Positions 11,361-24,576 of a stretch of DNA of 64,000 nucleotides are shown here, piece after piece. The notes under the pieces were generated by a model. That model was not told the origin of the DNA and searched no databases. It saw only the letters and a list, made by a program, of their open reading frames with translations. The stretch is from positions 1,612,001-1,676,000 of the forward strand of contig JAUFSD010000010.1 of assembly GCA_033030425.1 (NCBI GenBank). Reading direction: 5' to 3'. Position 1 is the first letter of the stretch, and the number at the start of each line of letters is the position of its first letter. A program made the translations under genes and the position numbers. This stretch comes from Verpa conica (Eukaryota > Ascomycota > Pezizomycetes > Pezizales > Morchellaceae).

Positions 11361-14300
11361 GATTGTAGAGAGATATTTGATGAGGTTGTAGGGGTATCGG
11401 AGGTATAGATTGTAAGTGAGAGAGGAAAGGTGAAGGAAATGTTAGGTTTGAAAGGTGGTTCTGCGTTTTTTTTTGAGTTCTTCCACCTGCTTTGTGACAG
11501 CAGATTTCTTGTTTCGTTCCGTTTCCTGGCCTTCTTCTATCCTTTGGAGGGATTGCAAGTTTCCTATACCAAGGCCGGTTAGCGGGATGGTCCTACTGGT
11601 AACTGGTATACCAGTGACATCAGAAATGCACGATGTAGATGGTGGACCAAGTGAACGAGTCAAAATCTGAGCACAGAGATGAGGAAGACCGACAAAAGGG
11701 ATGATGAATGCGGGCTAGGGGACGAATGATTTAGCCAGCACAGAGGAAATGGTCACATACCTTCCAAGAGTAGCAGCAATTAACATGCAGGCCTGAGAAA
11801 AGGGAAATGGAAAGACAACCAGTTGCAGAACGCAGAGAACTGAGCCAGTAAGTGAGGGGGAGGGGAGGAGTATGTAAGAGCAGAGGAGACTCTAAAAGAG
11901 GGGATTGGAGGAACAGGCGGAGGCAATGCAGTGGTGGGGTTTACCTGATCTCGTGTGGATGTGTTTGACAGGGGGGATATATGCAGGGTTGGGCGGTCTG
12001 ACGATGCCGAGGAAACCTCCTCTTCCTGCTCACACATTCCCTCCGCACAGTAAAACGAACGTTACACATTTGTTTATGCGATAGGTGGGTACATAATAGA
12101 CATGGCCCGGTATCATAAAGTACTCGTAGATATGCCTCCATCACCTCAGAAAGCACCGGTAAGATGACATGCCTGCCAGCCAACGATCCTCCACCATCAC
12201 TTTTCCTCTGCTTTGGAAACACTTTTGCCTCCACCAGCTGATTCAACCTCTCACCATTTTAGACAGCCCCAATGCACCCTATCCAAGGACATAGTAGTTC
12301 CCCACACACAATACAGACGTTTTTTCTGGGTTGCAGGAAGACAAGACGACCATCAACAAAAGTTCTCTTGGAGATGCCGGAACGAGCAAGAAAGACCGAA
12401 CTGGTCAACATCATGTGAGTCCGTGAACTTCTCAGCACAGACACGTCACATCCTACCACCCGGAAAGAGAAACCTCGGCGGTAATTTCGGGTCCGATCAG
12501 GCCAAGTGCAATCTGCTACGCATATACCTGGTTACATATATCTCTACATCAGAGCTCATGAGAGTAGAGGCGGGCGGGGTTCTTTTTATTACGAGCGGGC
12601 TAGTCCGGGAGCCTGCTCTGAACACATGCGCCTCACCGGCTTTATCTGATTTTTGTTTCTTTGTTTGGTATCGTCCGGTTTGTTTGCTCCATCTCTGAAC
12701 GAAATGACACAGAAGGGCATCGGGCCCTGCAGCACCGGGCGTTGCTGCCCCGCCCAGATAGCAACCCATCTCCTCATTTTGAGCTTGTGGTTGGCTCGTG
12801 CACACCCTGTTGGACCCTGTTGCCGTGGAAACAGCACTGTGGCACAGTGTTTTATTCGCCACGGAATATGCCGTACGATTCAAAACTAGACCTGTAGGCT
12901 GGCTTGCAGGCCCGAGATACTCGTTTCTGCAGGTCCCAAGAAGTGACATTGATGACGATATCTAACTCAGTCCCGCTGATTGAGGCTCAAAAACTTCGTT
13001 ATCTACAGATCATGATGCACCAGGCCTTGTTAATCACATGTTTGATTAGAGGTTCTGGCTTCTAGTGTGCGTGGCTTGGTACGTTCCGCGGACTCTATCT
13101 GATATTGATAATCTGATATTGATACACTTGGTGTTAACACCAAGACCTCCGTGGAGTCAATCACGTAAACTGACTCCCACTGCACTTATATGTACCCCGC
13201 ACGCCATATATAACCCTAGAGGCGCTTAAACTACATGTATGCACATAGCATCTTTCAGTCCCTTATGAAAATAGTACGAGGAATCATAGCCTAACCTGTA
13301 CATATGTACATATATCTACGAATCCTCTACTCTTGTAGTCTGACTCGTGCATTAAGATGGTACGTGTGTGGCCTGGCGGTGTGTGTGTGAACTATACATC
13401 TCCAAGCCACTCTCGCAGAATCTGATGTGATATCTTCATTTTCACGGCGGTTTCAACTCCGCCGGGGGTCTCTTCAAATTGAAAATCAAGCGGGGTACAT
13501 ACGATATGCGCCAGATGGGCACAAGATACAGGCAGCCCCATCCGGTTATATAAACGCTTTTTTTGGCCAAGTGATTATAGATGTCTCCTTGGCTCTGAGA
13601 CTGCGCCGTATCTTTTGGTGGTGTCGTCCAGCCTCGCCGACGCAGACCATATTCAGGCTGAGATACGAAGGTGCGCAGCTGTGTCTTGGGCATATTGTAC
13701 CCCGCATTTCTTTTAATCCGAGGACCAGAGTTTCGACCTGGAATGAAATTGATGGTTTTTTCCAAATAAAAATTAAAAAATACGAGCATAGAGAGTACCC
13801 CACACGGCAGATTAGCTATCGACAGTATGCAGAGCTCATCCCGTGGGGTACCGTTAGCGTTAAATCCTTCAGTTAACTCATTTCGTCTAATTCAAGTAGG
13901 CAGGTAAGGCATACTCGTTTCCACTACTTGCCGGTGAAGAAGGAAGGAAGGAGTCGAGTAATCTCGGGAGCTAGCGATGCATTCGTTGTTATCTATCATA
14001 GAGCTGTAGCCTGGTCAAACAAGCAATTAAGCGAGAGCATACCATACATATATATGATCTCTTTCCGGCGCGGAATTCCGCTATTCTCGTGGGGTGGGTA
14101 TGCTGTATCACCCTAGGTTTCCAATTCCGGTTGTGCTCCGCGCGTCGCTTGGGGTCATGATCGATATTCCAGATCCCGAGTCTTCAAAAAGAGCTGCTTG
14201 TTGCATTTATTTAGTGCAGCTTTGAATGTCCAGCCCGAGTGACAAGCTATGACAGCGACTAGGTTTTTCAGGCTCCAGGAGATTTATGACTTGATTGGTA

Positions 14301-15237
14301 GAAACTTGTTCACAGAGAGTTGAGAGGAAACACAGTCAGGCAGCAGCTAAGGGGCTGTGGACTTGCTATGGGATATCATATTGAGAGCTAATATGACATT
14401 TCATATGTAACTAGGCAGCCTCATATTTTTTTATGGATTAATTATTACTTTCACAGTAGGTTGAGGTGTATGGAGGTGTATGGAGATTACCCGAGTCATA
14501 TATTTATACGGGCTGATGGTATAAATAGGTGAGAGCTTAGGTAATACTAGCTGACGAATGGTAGAATATTAGCCTGGTATACATTGCCTAGAAGATGATC
14601 GGAGTTATACAGAAACCGGTACCATGGTGTGCTGCGTGTTTTAGGAGAATTTAGTAGATCTGGGTACAAGTGATCCTTGATAGGGCGGATCTTGTAGTAG
14701 GGTTTGATAGTGTATGTACTCTATGTTTTTCCGTTGCTCCAGAGCACTGGGCTGAATTTTTACCTGTCTAGGTATCGTCCTCAAGTACTGTACTTGGTAT
14801 TTCTGTACCCTGGCTAGGAGATATATGGAAGTCCTAGATTTCCTTTTGGATTAAAACACCTAGGTATCTCTACTAGGTTTGGCATCTCGTTCATTCTGGA
14901 ATCAATTCTAAAATCTGACTCAAAAACGCCAAGGCGCAGAGAAAAAAAGTGTTAATTGAAACACCAACCTCACGCGTCCTGTAGCACCAGAAACGCGTCA
15001 ACTCACAACGACCAACCCCCTCACTACTCTATCCAGTGATTCGCGTCTGCTCTCACATGACCCCCACGCCGACCCGCGCAACCTTTACCCTCGCCCACCC
15101 TATTGAAGCCCACACCCTCCATCTTCGTTGTGGCTCTGCACGGAACCATCCTTCAATTCTCGCGTGCAAGCACCGTCACTCGTGTATTACGCCGAAACTT
15201 CCTACTAGCAGAAATCTCTAGACCAGCAATTGGAAAC
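11361..15237. other. Intergenic between two divergently transcribed genes
   Basis: About 3.9 kb separates the acidic repeat gene (minus) from the DNA ligase (plus), so both promoters are here. Pyrimidine-rich sequence just upstream of 11360 looks like a fungal 5' leader. Several open frames of 80-160 codons occur on both strands around 11.8-13.9 kb, but none has recognisable domains and opposite strands are open in the same places. No RNA gene or mobile element was identified. Confidence 0.5.
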
Positions 15238-18200
15238 ATGCCGCCAAAACAAGCTACTCTCGGGTATGTTAAAAAACAGCTAACTTTGGGGTGTGGTCTC
15301 TCTCTCTGAGCTTCTCATCCATCGGTTGTTGCCGGATTGAAAATTTTCGCTTGGTTGTATATTCTGACGTATGATCGTGCATTTAGGAGGTTCTTTACCT
15401 TGCCCGCTGGAACAAAGCCCCCTGTGCAGCAACAAACGAAGCTCAGGGCTCCTAAAAAGGATGTTGTGAAAGAGGAAGAGAAGAATTCATCAGATAAGGA
15501 CACTGCAGAAAGTGACAATGAAGCTCTTACTATAGTCAAAGATGAAGAGGGTGATGCGGTTATGGCAGGAACTCCCGAAGCGGAAGAAGAAGCAGGGCCT
15601 GCCAAGAAAAAGAAAGTGACTCCGGTAAAGGAAAATAAAGGTAATAATTACTAGACCTTTGGCATTGGTTACAGTACAGTGGGCTAATTCGTGTGTTTCT
15701 TAAGCATCCAAAAAACGCAAGTCCGCAAAACCAGTAGAGGAGGAACCAGAGCCTGTAACAAAACGCGGTAAACACTTGTCAACTCCTAAATCACCTGCAA
15801 AAGGAAAGAAGCCCATAAAGGAGGCCGAGGCGCCGAAGGAGAATGAACCGGTGGTCAAGTCTGAGCCAGAAGATGACGAACCGGTAACCAAGCGCAGTAA
15901 ACGTTCAGCAGTCGTCAAAAGTCCTAAGAAAGTGGCACCAGCGCCGAGGGAACCAGAGGCCAGCTCTGACGCAGAAGGGGGAGATGATCAAGTAACTAAG
16001 CGCAGCAAGCGCCCAACAGCTGTTAGATCTCCTAAGAAAGTGGCATCAGCGCCAAAGGAATTAGAGGCCAGCTCCGAAGCCGAAGGAGAAGACGATCCAA
16101 TAACCAAGTGCAGCAAACGCTCGACATCTGTTGGAACTTCTAAGAAGGCGGCACGAGCATCGAAGGAGCTAGAGACCAGCTCCGAAGCTGAAGGGGAAGA
16201 TAATCCAGTAGTCAAACCGAATAAACGTTCAACATCTATTAGAACTCCTAAGAAGGTGGCACGAGCATCGAAGGAACCAGAGACCGGCTCCGAAGCTGAA
16301 GGAGAAGACCCAGTAACCAAACGGAGTAAACGCTCAACAACCACTAAGACTCCCAAGAAAGCTGCACAAACCCCGAAGAAATCAGAGGAGTTGGGAGCGA
16401 AGGAATCAGATGTTATGTCTGAAGCAGAAGATAGTGATGAGGTGGTAGCTAAGCCCAGTAAACGCCCAACAACTACCAAGAGTCCCAAGAAAGCAGTACC
16501 AGCCTTAAAAGAACCTAAGAAAAGCCCCAAGAAAGCACCAACCCTGAAGGAACTCATGAAAAGTGGTCAAAAACAAAAAGCATCGAAAAAGAAAGCAGAA
16601 GAGTCAGAGCCCGCATCCGAAGAAGAGGACGGTGAGCCTGTTGCCAAACGTGGGAGGAAGCCAACTAGTAAAAAATCAGGATCTCCTAAGGCAGAGTCTC
16701 CAAAAAAGAAAGCAGGATCCCTAAAGAAGGACAAGGCCAAATCTGCTCAAGCCGAAGAATCCGATGAGGGATCTAAATCAGCGGCAGAGGAAGAAGTTGA
16801 AGTAGGTTCCGACGATGGCATGAAACCAGCTCTCGCAGAGAAGGCGCGAAAAGCCGTTGCAAAGCAGCTTTCGGGCAAAGCTCCGTCGCATCCTTTCCCT
16901 GACTGGAACGCTGGTTCCCCGACACCATATGGTGCATTAGTTACAACCTTCACACTTGCTGAAGGAACGACTAAAAGACTCGAGAAATTATCACATGCAT
17001 CACTGTTTTTGCGACAAGTGCTGAGGCTGACACCTGATGATCTACTGATGGTTATTCATTTGATGATTAACAGACTCGCGGCGGATTATGAAGGTGTGGA
17101 ATTAGGAATTGGTGAAAGTCTGATTATGAAGGCTATTGGTGAAAGTTGTGGGAGGACCATGGATAAAATTAGGGAGGATCAAAACGAAATCGGAGATCTC
17201 GGGATGGTTGCCATGAAAAGTAGGAGCAAACAGAGGACGCTTTTCCCGCAAAAGCCCTTGACAATAAAAAGCGTTCATCAGGGCCTACTTGAGATCGCAA
17301 CAGTTAAAGGTGAAGGCGGTCAGGGGCGAAAGGTTGCAGGTATCAAGAAGTTACTAGCTGCGGCCAAGGGTGATGAAGCAAAGTACTTGGTTCGTGGTCT
17401 GGAGGGGAAACTGAGGACAGGGTTGGCTGAGAATACGGTCATTGTTGCATTGAGTCAAGCAATTATTGTGCATGAGATGGAAAAAAAAGGGCAGAAAGCT
17501 AGTGTTTCAATGTTGACTGAAGCAGAGTTGAAACTCAGAAGTGTATTCAGGTATATCTATCAATACTGGGAGGGATTTGAGGACATATGACTGACTAGAT
17601 GGGTGTAGCGAACTACCGAGTTATGACGTTATTATTCCCGCGATGATGGAGCATGGCATAATGAAATTAAAGGATGTCTGCAAGCTCCAGCCTGGTATTA
17701 CTTCCCTCTCCCTCGGAACGCCAGGATCTATCCTAACATCACCCTAGGTGTTCCTCTGAAGCCTATGTTGGCCAAGCCCACCAAGGCTATTTCAGAAGTC
17801 CTTGACCGCTTTGAAAACAAGCGTTTCACTTGTGAATATAAGTATGATGGTGAACGTGCACAGATTCACTTTGTCTCCCCCGACTCTTCGATTACGTATC
17901 CTGCAACATCTATTTCTGCGACTACATCTCCTACCAAAGGTATTACAAAGATCTTCTCACGTAACTCCGAAGATTTGAGCAAGAAGTATCCGGATATCCT
18001 TGCGGTTCTAGATAAATGGGTTAATACAGGCGTTGAGAGTTTTGTCCTTGATTGTGAGGCAGTGGCGTGGGATAAGGAGGAAAAGAGAGTCTTACCATTC
18101 CAACAATTGATGACGAGGAAGAGAAAGGATGTGAAAATTGAGGATGTCAAGGTGAAGGTTTGCGTTTTTGCATTTGATTTGTTGTTTTTGAACGGCAAGG

Positions 18201-19031
18201 TATTTTAAGAGTTTCCTTTCTCGTCGAATTGATATATGCTGATATCCAACGTAGTCACTGTGCCAAGAAACACTCGAGGAACGTCGAAGGCTCATGCATG
18301 AGTCCTTTAGCGAGATTGAGGGAGAGTTTACCTTTGCAACATACGCAGATGCCAATGACCTTGAGCAAATCCAAGTCTTCCTCGATGAAAGCGTGAAGGC
18401 CTCTTGCGAAGGTCTCATGGTAAAAATGCTAGACGGCGAGGAAAGCGGGTACGAGCCCAGTAAACGTAGTCGAAACTGGCTTAAGGTCAAAAAAGATTAC
18501 CTTGCTGGTGTTGGCGATTCTCTTGATCTCGTCGTCCTCGGCGCCTACCATGGCCGAGGCAAACGTACCGGGGGCTACGGTGCCTTCCTCCTTGCATGCT
18601 ACAATCCGTCAACTCAGAACTATGAAAGCATCTGTAACATCGGTACAGGCTTCTCTGAAGCTAATCTCGAAGAATTCCATACGCTTTTATCGGAGCTAGA
18701 AATCGAAAAGCCAAAACCATACTATTCTCACGATAACGGGAATAAGCAGCAGCCTGACGTTTGGTTTGAGCCAAAGGTTGTTTGGGAAGTTAAGACAGCG
18801 GATTTGAGTTTGAGCCCAGTATATAAAGCGGCTGCTGGGATGGCGGATGATACTGGAAAGGGGAGGGGGATCTCGTTGAGATTCCCGAGGTTCATTCGGG
18901 TTAGAGATGATAAGAGTGCAGATGATGCAACAACCAATATCCAGGTTGCAGATATGTATAGGAGGCAGGAGGTTGTGACTGGCGCGAACAAAAAGAGCAG
19001 TAAGGGTGTCGATGATGATTTTGAATATTAA
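15238..19031 (+). CDS. CDC9: ATP-dependent DNA ligase I (Cdc9/LIG1)
   Basis: Seals nicks in DNA during Okazaki fragment joining and excision repair. Six exons: 15238-15263, 15387-15640, 15705-17550, 17609-17694, 17748-18199 and 18255-19031, about 1146 aa, long for this family. The N-terminus joined across intron 1 is MPPKQATLGRFF, a PIP box (Q-x-x-L-x-x-F-F) for binding PCNA. A Lys/Ser/Glu-rich repeat tail follows, then the DNA-binding domain from about HPFPDWNAGSPTPYGAL. The exon 4/5 join restores CKLQPG-VPLKPMLAKPTKAI. The adenylation domain has the active-site lysine in YKYDGERAQIHF, and later nucleotidyltransferase motifs are visible: FVLDCEAVAWD, SCEGLMVKML, NWLKVKKDY and FPRFIRVRDDKS. 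All catalytic motifs are intact. The start is supported by the PIP box. Confidence 0.96.
15868..16470 (+). repeat. Six tandem 36-codon repeats in the ligase N-terminal tail
   Basis: A 105-108-bp unit repeats with copies starting near 15880, 15988, 16096, 16204, 16309 and 16438. Each encodes a basic part (VTKRSKRS..TPKKVA) and an acidic part (SSEAEGED). The basic parts resemble nuclear-localisation clusters; the Ser-x-x-Glu parts fit acidic-directed kinases such as CK2. Copies differ by many substitutions, so the array is not a recent slippage product. Confidence 0.85.
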
Positions 19032-19307
19032 TCCTTAGGATAGTTAGGTAGTAGTACCTTTATTGGGTTATCAGAAGTTAATGTACGATGAGAAAATGAA
19101 AAGGGTTGTATGTACTTTAGGAGAATGTGACCTCTAGGCTAGTCGATAAAATAGATGTAATGGTGTGAGAGAGGTAATATAAATTTTTTGGCCTTAGTGC
19201 CATGTACGTACATCTCGTCATACTGGTGCTGTACCAGGACCTCCCACACTAAACTCCAGCTCTTCCCACGACCAATAGTTCTCCTAGCCGCATTTCAGAC
19301 GTCAGCC

Positions 19308-19813
19308 CTACTTTATGGAACCCTTTTCTATGTTTTCAGCAAACATGAGCATAGAATAGTTGAAGACATCATCTGAATGAAATTTCATGCCACACTGAAA
19401 GCTCCGCTTGAACTCTATACAAACGGCATAGGCTTGTGATCTTACAGGCTTCCCTGAACCTGAATCAAGTGACCGCAAGGTGGTGATAGGACAACGTACA
19501 CCTATCATTACTGAGTTCTTTGCAATCAGTGTGGATATCCACGTTTCGGCTTCATCAGGCTGTATTCGTCCCACAACATGAAAGTACTCCGAGTCCCTGA
19601 TGGGGTTCGTGTTTGCTACATTGGGTTTCGATGAGGTCCGTATAAACACCCTTCTTTAGAGAGCTTGAGTTGGGTGCATACGGGGTCTATATCGACATCT
19701 TTGCTGATTTCTACATTCAAAGTCACTAATAGAACGCTCTCGAGTAAAGAGGCAGGAGTACGATTATGAATGTACTTGGTTTTCGAACGCCTCGTCTCCA
19801 GAAGCTTTATCAT
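19308..19813 (-). pseudogene. Possible broken small gene, two overlapping frames
   Basis: Two minus-strand open frames overlap: 19813-19616 (MIKLLETRRSKTKYIHN...) and 19655-19308 (...RDSEYFHVVGRIQPDEAETW...). Both have ordinary protein-like composition, and the second is uninterrupted for over 110 codons. I could not join them with a consensus intron that preserves the frame, so a frameshifted relic is as likely as a spliced gene. The frame end lies 276 bp downstream of the ligase stop on the opposite strand. No family recognised. Confidence 0.25.
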
Positions 19814-20116
19814 TTTTCATACACAGTTTAGAGAGTTAGTACTGGTCTAGCTAATCTTCTATTTTATTGGGTTTACTTTTGATGACTGAGGTTCACATTC
19901 ACATAAAAAAATTTCTATCAATAACGATACACCGAGTGATTTCTCTCGATAGGGTGCAATGACCACTCGGTGCTTTTTTAGTTTAATAGGCCACCGTACG
20001 ATTTGTACTGGTTTGTTTCAGTATACTTTTTGGCTAGGCAGATCACGCGTTCATTTCCATGAGTACTATTGGGAACTGTATGATGTTTCTAATACCAGAT
20101 GTTAATAACTGCAGAT

Positions 20117-20195
20117 ACAGTAGACTCTCCCTATAAGAATACACTTGAGACCAAACCTCAGTGCCCTTATAAGGCGAATATTCTTATAAACAGGA
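20117..20195 (+). mobile_element. Possible terminal inverted repeat of a pogo/Fot-like DNA transposon relic
   Basis: The sequence cagtagactctccctataag just after a TA dinucleotide resembles pogo-family ends, which commonly begin CAGT..ACTCTC and then carry inverted TATAA-rich blocks. Here tataagaata is followed about 40 bp later by its reverse complement tattcttata. I did not find the matching distal end or a transposase frame, so this is a fragment at best. Confidence 0.3.
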
Positions 20196-21849
20196 AATCT
20201 GACCCCGCCGATCTAGTTGGGAATGAGAATGTATATTGGTTAATTTTTGTTAACGTACAATATCAACAACTTCTAAGTGTTAGGGCAATTACTTGAGTGG
20301 ATTTGGGGCTGAAGGCCCAACTACAGTTAGTTCTTGGTAGTTGCTTTCCCTCTGGTTCCTGTTGAGTAGTTGTAGGTAACTCATTCGTTGTGTAGTTGGC
20401 TATTGGGTGGTTTCATGGATGTTTTATAGTACAAACGCCCTATACTCTTTTAGGTTATTTATTATTATAGACAACGCCAAGTATATGCTAAAGTATCAAG
20501 GATACAATAAATATAAGTCATTAGGTATTCTGTAAATGTCTTATAGATATTTCTTTAAAGTAAATAAAGAGGAATAGCCAAGAGAGATCTCTTTTAAACG
20601 GGGTTAGACTATTTCGAGTGACTTTATATGACTTAAATTCCTTTAATCTTTCCTCTGTCTAAGCGAGGAGAGAGATAGTTCTGTTAAATCAACATGCTGA
20701 ATATCTATAACAATTACATAACTAAGTGCTTTATTCATATAAGGTAGTTTCAAGTGTGGATGTAAGATATATAGGGGAGTGGAGCTAGGACTATTCTTCT
20801 GTGTTGTACTATCTATAATAGTTTAGAAGGACATGACAATCTAGTACCCGAAGAAATCTCAAGTGTACGCCTAATCTATAGCTAGGGATGGGGTGATGGG
20901 GTTTAGTACTTTAATATAGAACCTTTTAGGTGGAACTATTTAATGGTATATGCACATAGTACGCACTCTACGACCCGGCCCCCATGAGTCACCATATGCA
21001 CAGCAACCGCATTGCTATGTATCTAGTTTTGAGTAATGTGAGGGTTACTTTTTGTTTAGAAGGTGATAAAGGGGGTGGGTGACGGGGTTTCATGGAGCTT
21101 CGGCGCCCGGTGGAAGTACTACAATCTCTCATTTCTTCTAGGGCTATTTACGACAATACTAGTTAATTAATAACTAGCAGCTAAGCTAAGAATAAATCGA
21201 GTTTATATATATGGCTGTGCCTAAAAGTAGTCAAATGTTTCTGAGTAAGATTAGTATAAACACCGATAACATCATGTTATTCAACTCAGTTGGTGTTTAG
21301 AACACTATTTTTGCAGAATAGATTAATATACACGCCTATAGTTACGGTCGATATTTGAGAATTATTCCCGTAGCTACCGATCTATTGGCTTAGCTTTATG
21401 TATCCCATTAGGCACCACTACCTCCCTGGTATTCATTAGTAGCACGAGAGTGTGTTATAGTTAGGTTATCTAACTTCAGAGGCCTCAGGGATAAAATAAA
21501 TTTTATTTGTAATAGTACCCCTCTAGTTCGTTCATGAGTGATAGACTATGTGCGGGTGATTAGAGGTGATATATAATATAGATGCATGTAGGCCAAAAGA
21601 AACGAATATAAAGAAGCAAATACTAACGAAAACAAAACCTTCTTTACAGTTTTTCAGATTAATCCAGCCCAATCTAAAAGTCTCCCCTATGCTGTATACC
21701 CTTTGACCACGGCAAAGAGTCGTAAATATTTAATATTCTCAGTCACATTAGAACCTATCATCCTATAGTAGGTACTTTGTACTGTATGACTTTGCGCTAT
21801 GTGTGAGCTTTATAAGTATTTAGTAGTCTAATAAATCTCTTTTATGTCT

Positions 21850-22600
21850 GTTATAGAAATGCGGGAGTCTCCAGAACTAGCTAGATTAGAGCAACGTTAG
21901 ATTAAGGTTGAGGCTCAAGGTGGCTTTATTGGTGGCTTGAGCGAAGCTACTCTACTGAGGATATTTCTGCAGGCGGGTTTGAGCTAATTTAGGATTTTGT
22001 TAAGGCTGAGGCCTTGCAGAATTTAGCTCAATAAAAAAGATATTATTATAGAGACACCCCCTGTGTTTCTGCCTTCATAAAATAGTATGTAGCCATGCCA
22101 AGTATTGCCTATATGTAGCTATAGTATTATACGTACTCTTGTACCGTGAATCTAGGAGCCCCGCGCCCCTACTATGTCATGAAATGGGCTACTTCGCCAC
22201 AAAAAAACATAAACAAAAGCCCCAAGACCTAGGGACCTGTATGTGGCTGGCTAAAACTCCTACTAGTTCTTTGGACTCCTGTCGTATTAGTTACGCTGCC
22301 TTTAAGTAGCACGCTTGAGTCACCCGCCCGTGCCTACGGAGTTTTACTATCTCCCCCAACGAGTTCATTTGAACTATACGGAAGAGCACCGAGCTCCTAC
22401 TAGGGGAATCTGGATTTACCATCATAATTATCTTTCTGATATTGAGGTAGCCGAGAGATACCGGACTATATCGGCGGTTATCTAGCTTATTCTATAGTGG
22501 CGTTATCGTTAGAAAATCGCTCCTAAGTCTCTACTCCGATCATAAAGCCTTTATAATAAAGAAGCTCGAGAATGAATCCCCTTTAGGTATCTATTCTACG
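21850..22600 (+). pseudogene. Decayed coding relics with many TAG/TAA stops
   Basis: Segments translate to protein-like strings broken by amber and ochre codons where Gln would fit. Near 21930-22050 one frame reads LYWWLERSYSTED..GGFELI-stop-DFVKAEALQNLAQ. Near 22420-22540 another reads YHHNYLSDIEVAERYRTI.. with repeated stops in place of probable CAG. C-to-T conversion of Gln codons is the signature of repeat-induced point mutation. The parent element is not identified. Confidence 0.35.
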
Positions 22601-23908
22601 GTTTCTACGACTACGAGATATTCCACGGGGTTCTTAATTAGTATAGTCCTAGGGTAGAATCCGCGTGGAAAAATAAATACAGTATACCCGCTGTATAATA
22701 TAGCTGAGCCGCTACACTCTCCTATTACGAGAGGAGCACTCTTATAGGGAACACGAAGCGCATCCGAAAAACCTGTCAGTTCTAAGCTGGAAGTTTTATC
22801 AAGTAAGTATTCTTGTAACCCAGCTAGACTCTCGTATGTGTTGCATTATGGGTATCGAATAGGTATAGTGCCGAGTACAAGTAGGTTTTTGGTCTATAAT
22901 GTAGGAGGCTTCGCCTCCAGGAGCATATATATATAGGGCCCATAAGAGCACTCGCTGGAGCGAGCCCTCCCAAGCCTTTAGTATACTCTTGCCCTCTCTA
23001 TTTTACAACAGTATGGTGGGTTTTGCTATATTTTAAGGGCGTCATGATTTTAGCGCTTGCCTCCCACTAGGTCAGAATCATTCCCTGGGATGATGAAGGG
23101 AAGACTCTGGGTCTTTATCAACCCCCAACTCCGTAGTTCCTCTTACCTTTCGCAAAGCATGTTTCTAGAAGCTTTTCATTTATTAGATCCCCAGGAAGCC
23201 ACTCAAACTGCTAACTTCATAAAGCAGATATGTTTAGTAAACCTCCACTACATCCATATCGTAAGTGTCCTGGAGCGGAGATTGTTTCAGCTCAGTCATC
23301 TTATTGTTTCGGAATACCCTGCCCCGTTTTGTGTACCCAAGTCAGCAGCTTGATAAAATATTTTTGTGGCTTAAGCCACCATAACTTTCACCACGTGTTC
23401 GAGGATCTTTAGTTCTTTGCCTTACTCGAAGCCTTACAGCATGACCTGTGTGCAAGCTGGCGGCAAATCTTGTTATTTATAATTTGCAGCCATATATTCT
23501 GAGTTATTAAGCATATTTGCCTATTTTCAGTGGAGGGTTTCTCTCTGCGTACGATTATAGGCGTTTGAAGGGAGTGACTTCGCTGGGAACTCGTGGGCGC
23601 ATAAGTGATCTCACACTCTCTCTGGTTGTCTTTATTGAATGTTTCATCATGAGTAATAAACAACTACTCGATTATCGCATTTGTTTTAGTCCTGGTCTAT
23701 GTGAGTATAGCAAGCGGTAGCTGTCTTACTGGTCCAGCATACACGCTAGGCGCGTTATATACCAAAGAATCCTGGGTTAGAAAGTCTCTAAAATCCCTAC
23801 CTAATAAAAACACTAAAATTCTATCAGTAGTTAAATTTCCATCTGTTCGGGACTAACGAAGTTTGTGAATTGGCCCAAACAGTGTGGGAGAAACATCGGA
23901 AACAGCCC

Positions 23909-23944
23909 AAACACCCCTGGAAACACCCCTGGAAACGCCCCTGA
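23909..23944. repeat. Three-copy 12-bp tandem repeat
   Basis: The unit aaacacccctgg occurs twice exactly and a third time with two changes. Not in a gene. Confidence 0.7.
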
Positions 23945-24255
23945 AATATTAGTTGCTTTGTATTGTAAACCTTATCACAAGTTCGGGTTGTAATAATTGC
24001 TTGCTGGGCTTTAGCCCCGTATTAACCTTCGATGGTGATAGGATCCTTATTATTTATTGACGTCCGACATAAACTTCGTGATACTATGGTCCCATACAAA
24101 TAGTTAGTTTATTAAATAAAGTCTTAATTAACATCTGTCTAGAAACTGACCTTAGAATTTACAAGACTAGTCTCCTCAAATGAAACAGTTTCAGATCCTT
24201 CTATTTATCATCCCTATTTCGTAGACTCTACTACCAGTTAAGCCTCGGGAATGGA

Positions 24256-24576
24256 ATGAGACATCGTCAGGGTAGTAATGACTTGAATATCGTGAGGAGC
24301 CCACAATTCCTTGCTGCTTTGTCGAGTCTGATAGAAAATAAATTTGCCTTGTCATTTGGTTCTTTGGTGATTTTCAATTATGGAAAGAGAATGAATGAGG
24401 CGGGCGCCTCTCTTGTGGGTGCTAAAGAAACTGAAGAATCGCTATTGATGTTTATCCAATTTCAATCATCATTGTTTGTGGATAGCCCTGAAGCCGTGAG
24501 CCCGGAAGTACAGATGGTGAGGTGTATTGATGGAGTGAAATTTCTTCTATCTAGGTTAGGAATATATATATACTAG
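24256..24576 (+). CDS. Hypothetical 106-aa open frame, doubtful
   Basis: An ATG-initiated frame with unbiased composition (starts MRHRQGSNDLNIV, contains ESLLMFIQFQSSLFVDSP) stands alone in an AT-rich tract full of stops. No domain is recognised, and there is no neighbour on which to base a role. It could be a relic or chance. Confidence 0.2.
   Translation: MRHRQGSNDLNIVRSPQFLAALSSLIENKFALSFGSLVIFNYGKRMNEAGASLVGAKETEESLLMFIQFQSSLFVDSPEAVSPEVQMVRCIDGVKFLLSRLGIYIY

Noticed and set aside
12213..13876. Open frames of 150-160 codons on both strands upstream of the ligase
   Set aside because: Open on both strands at once, no domains, no splice or codon evidence; probably leader or intergenic sequence.
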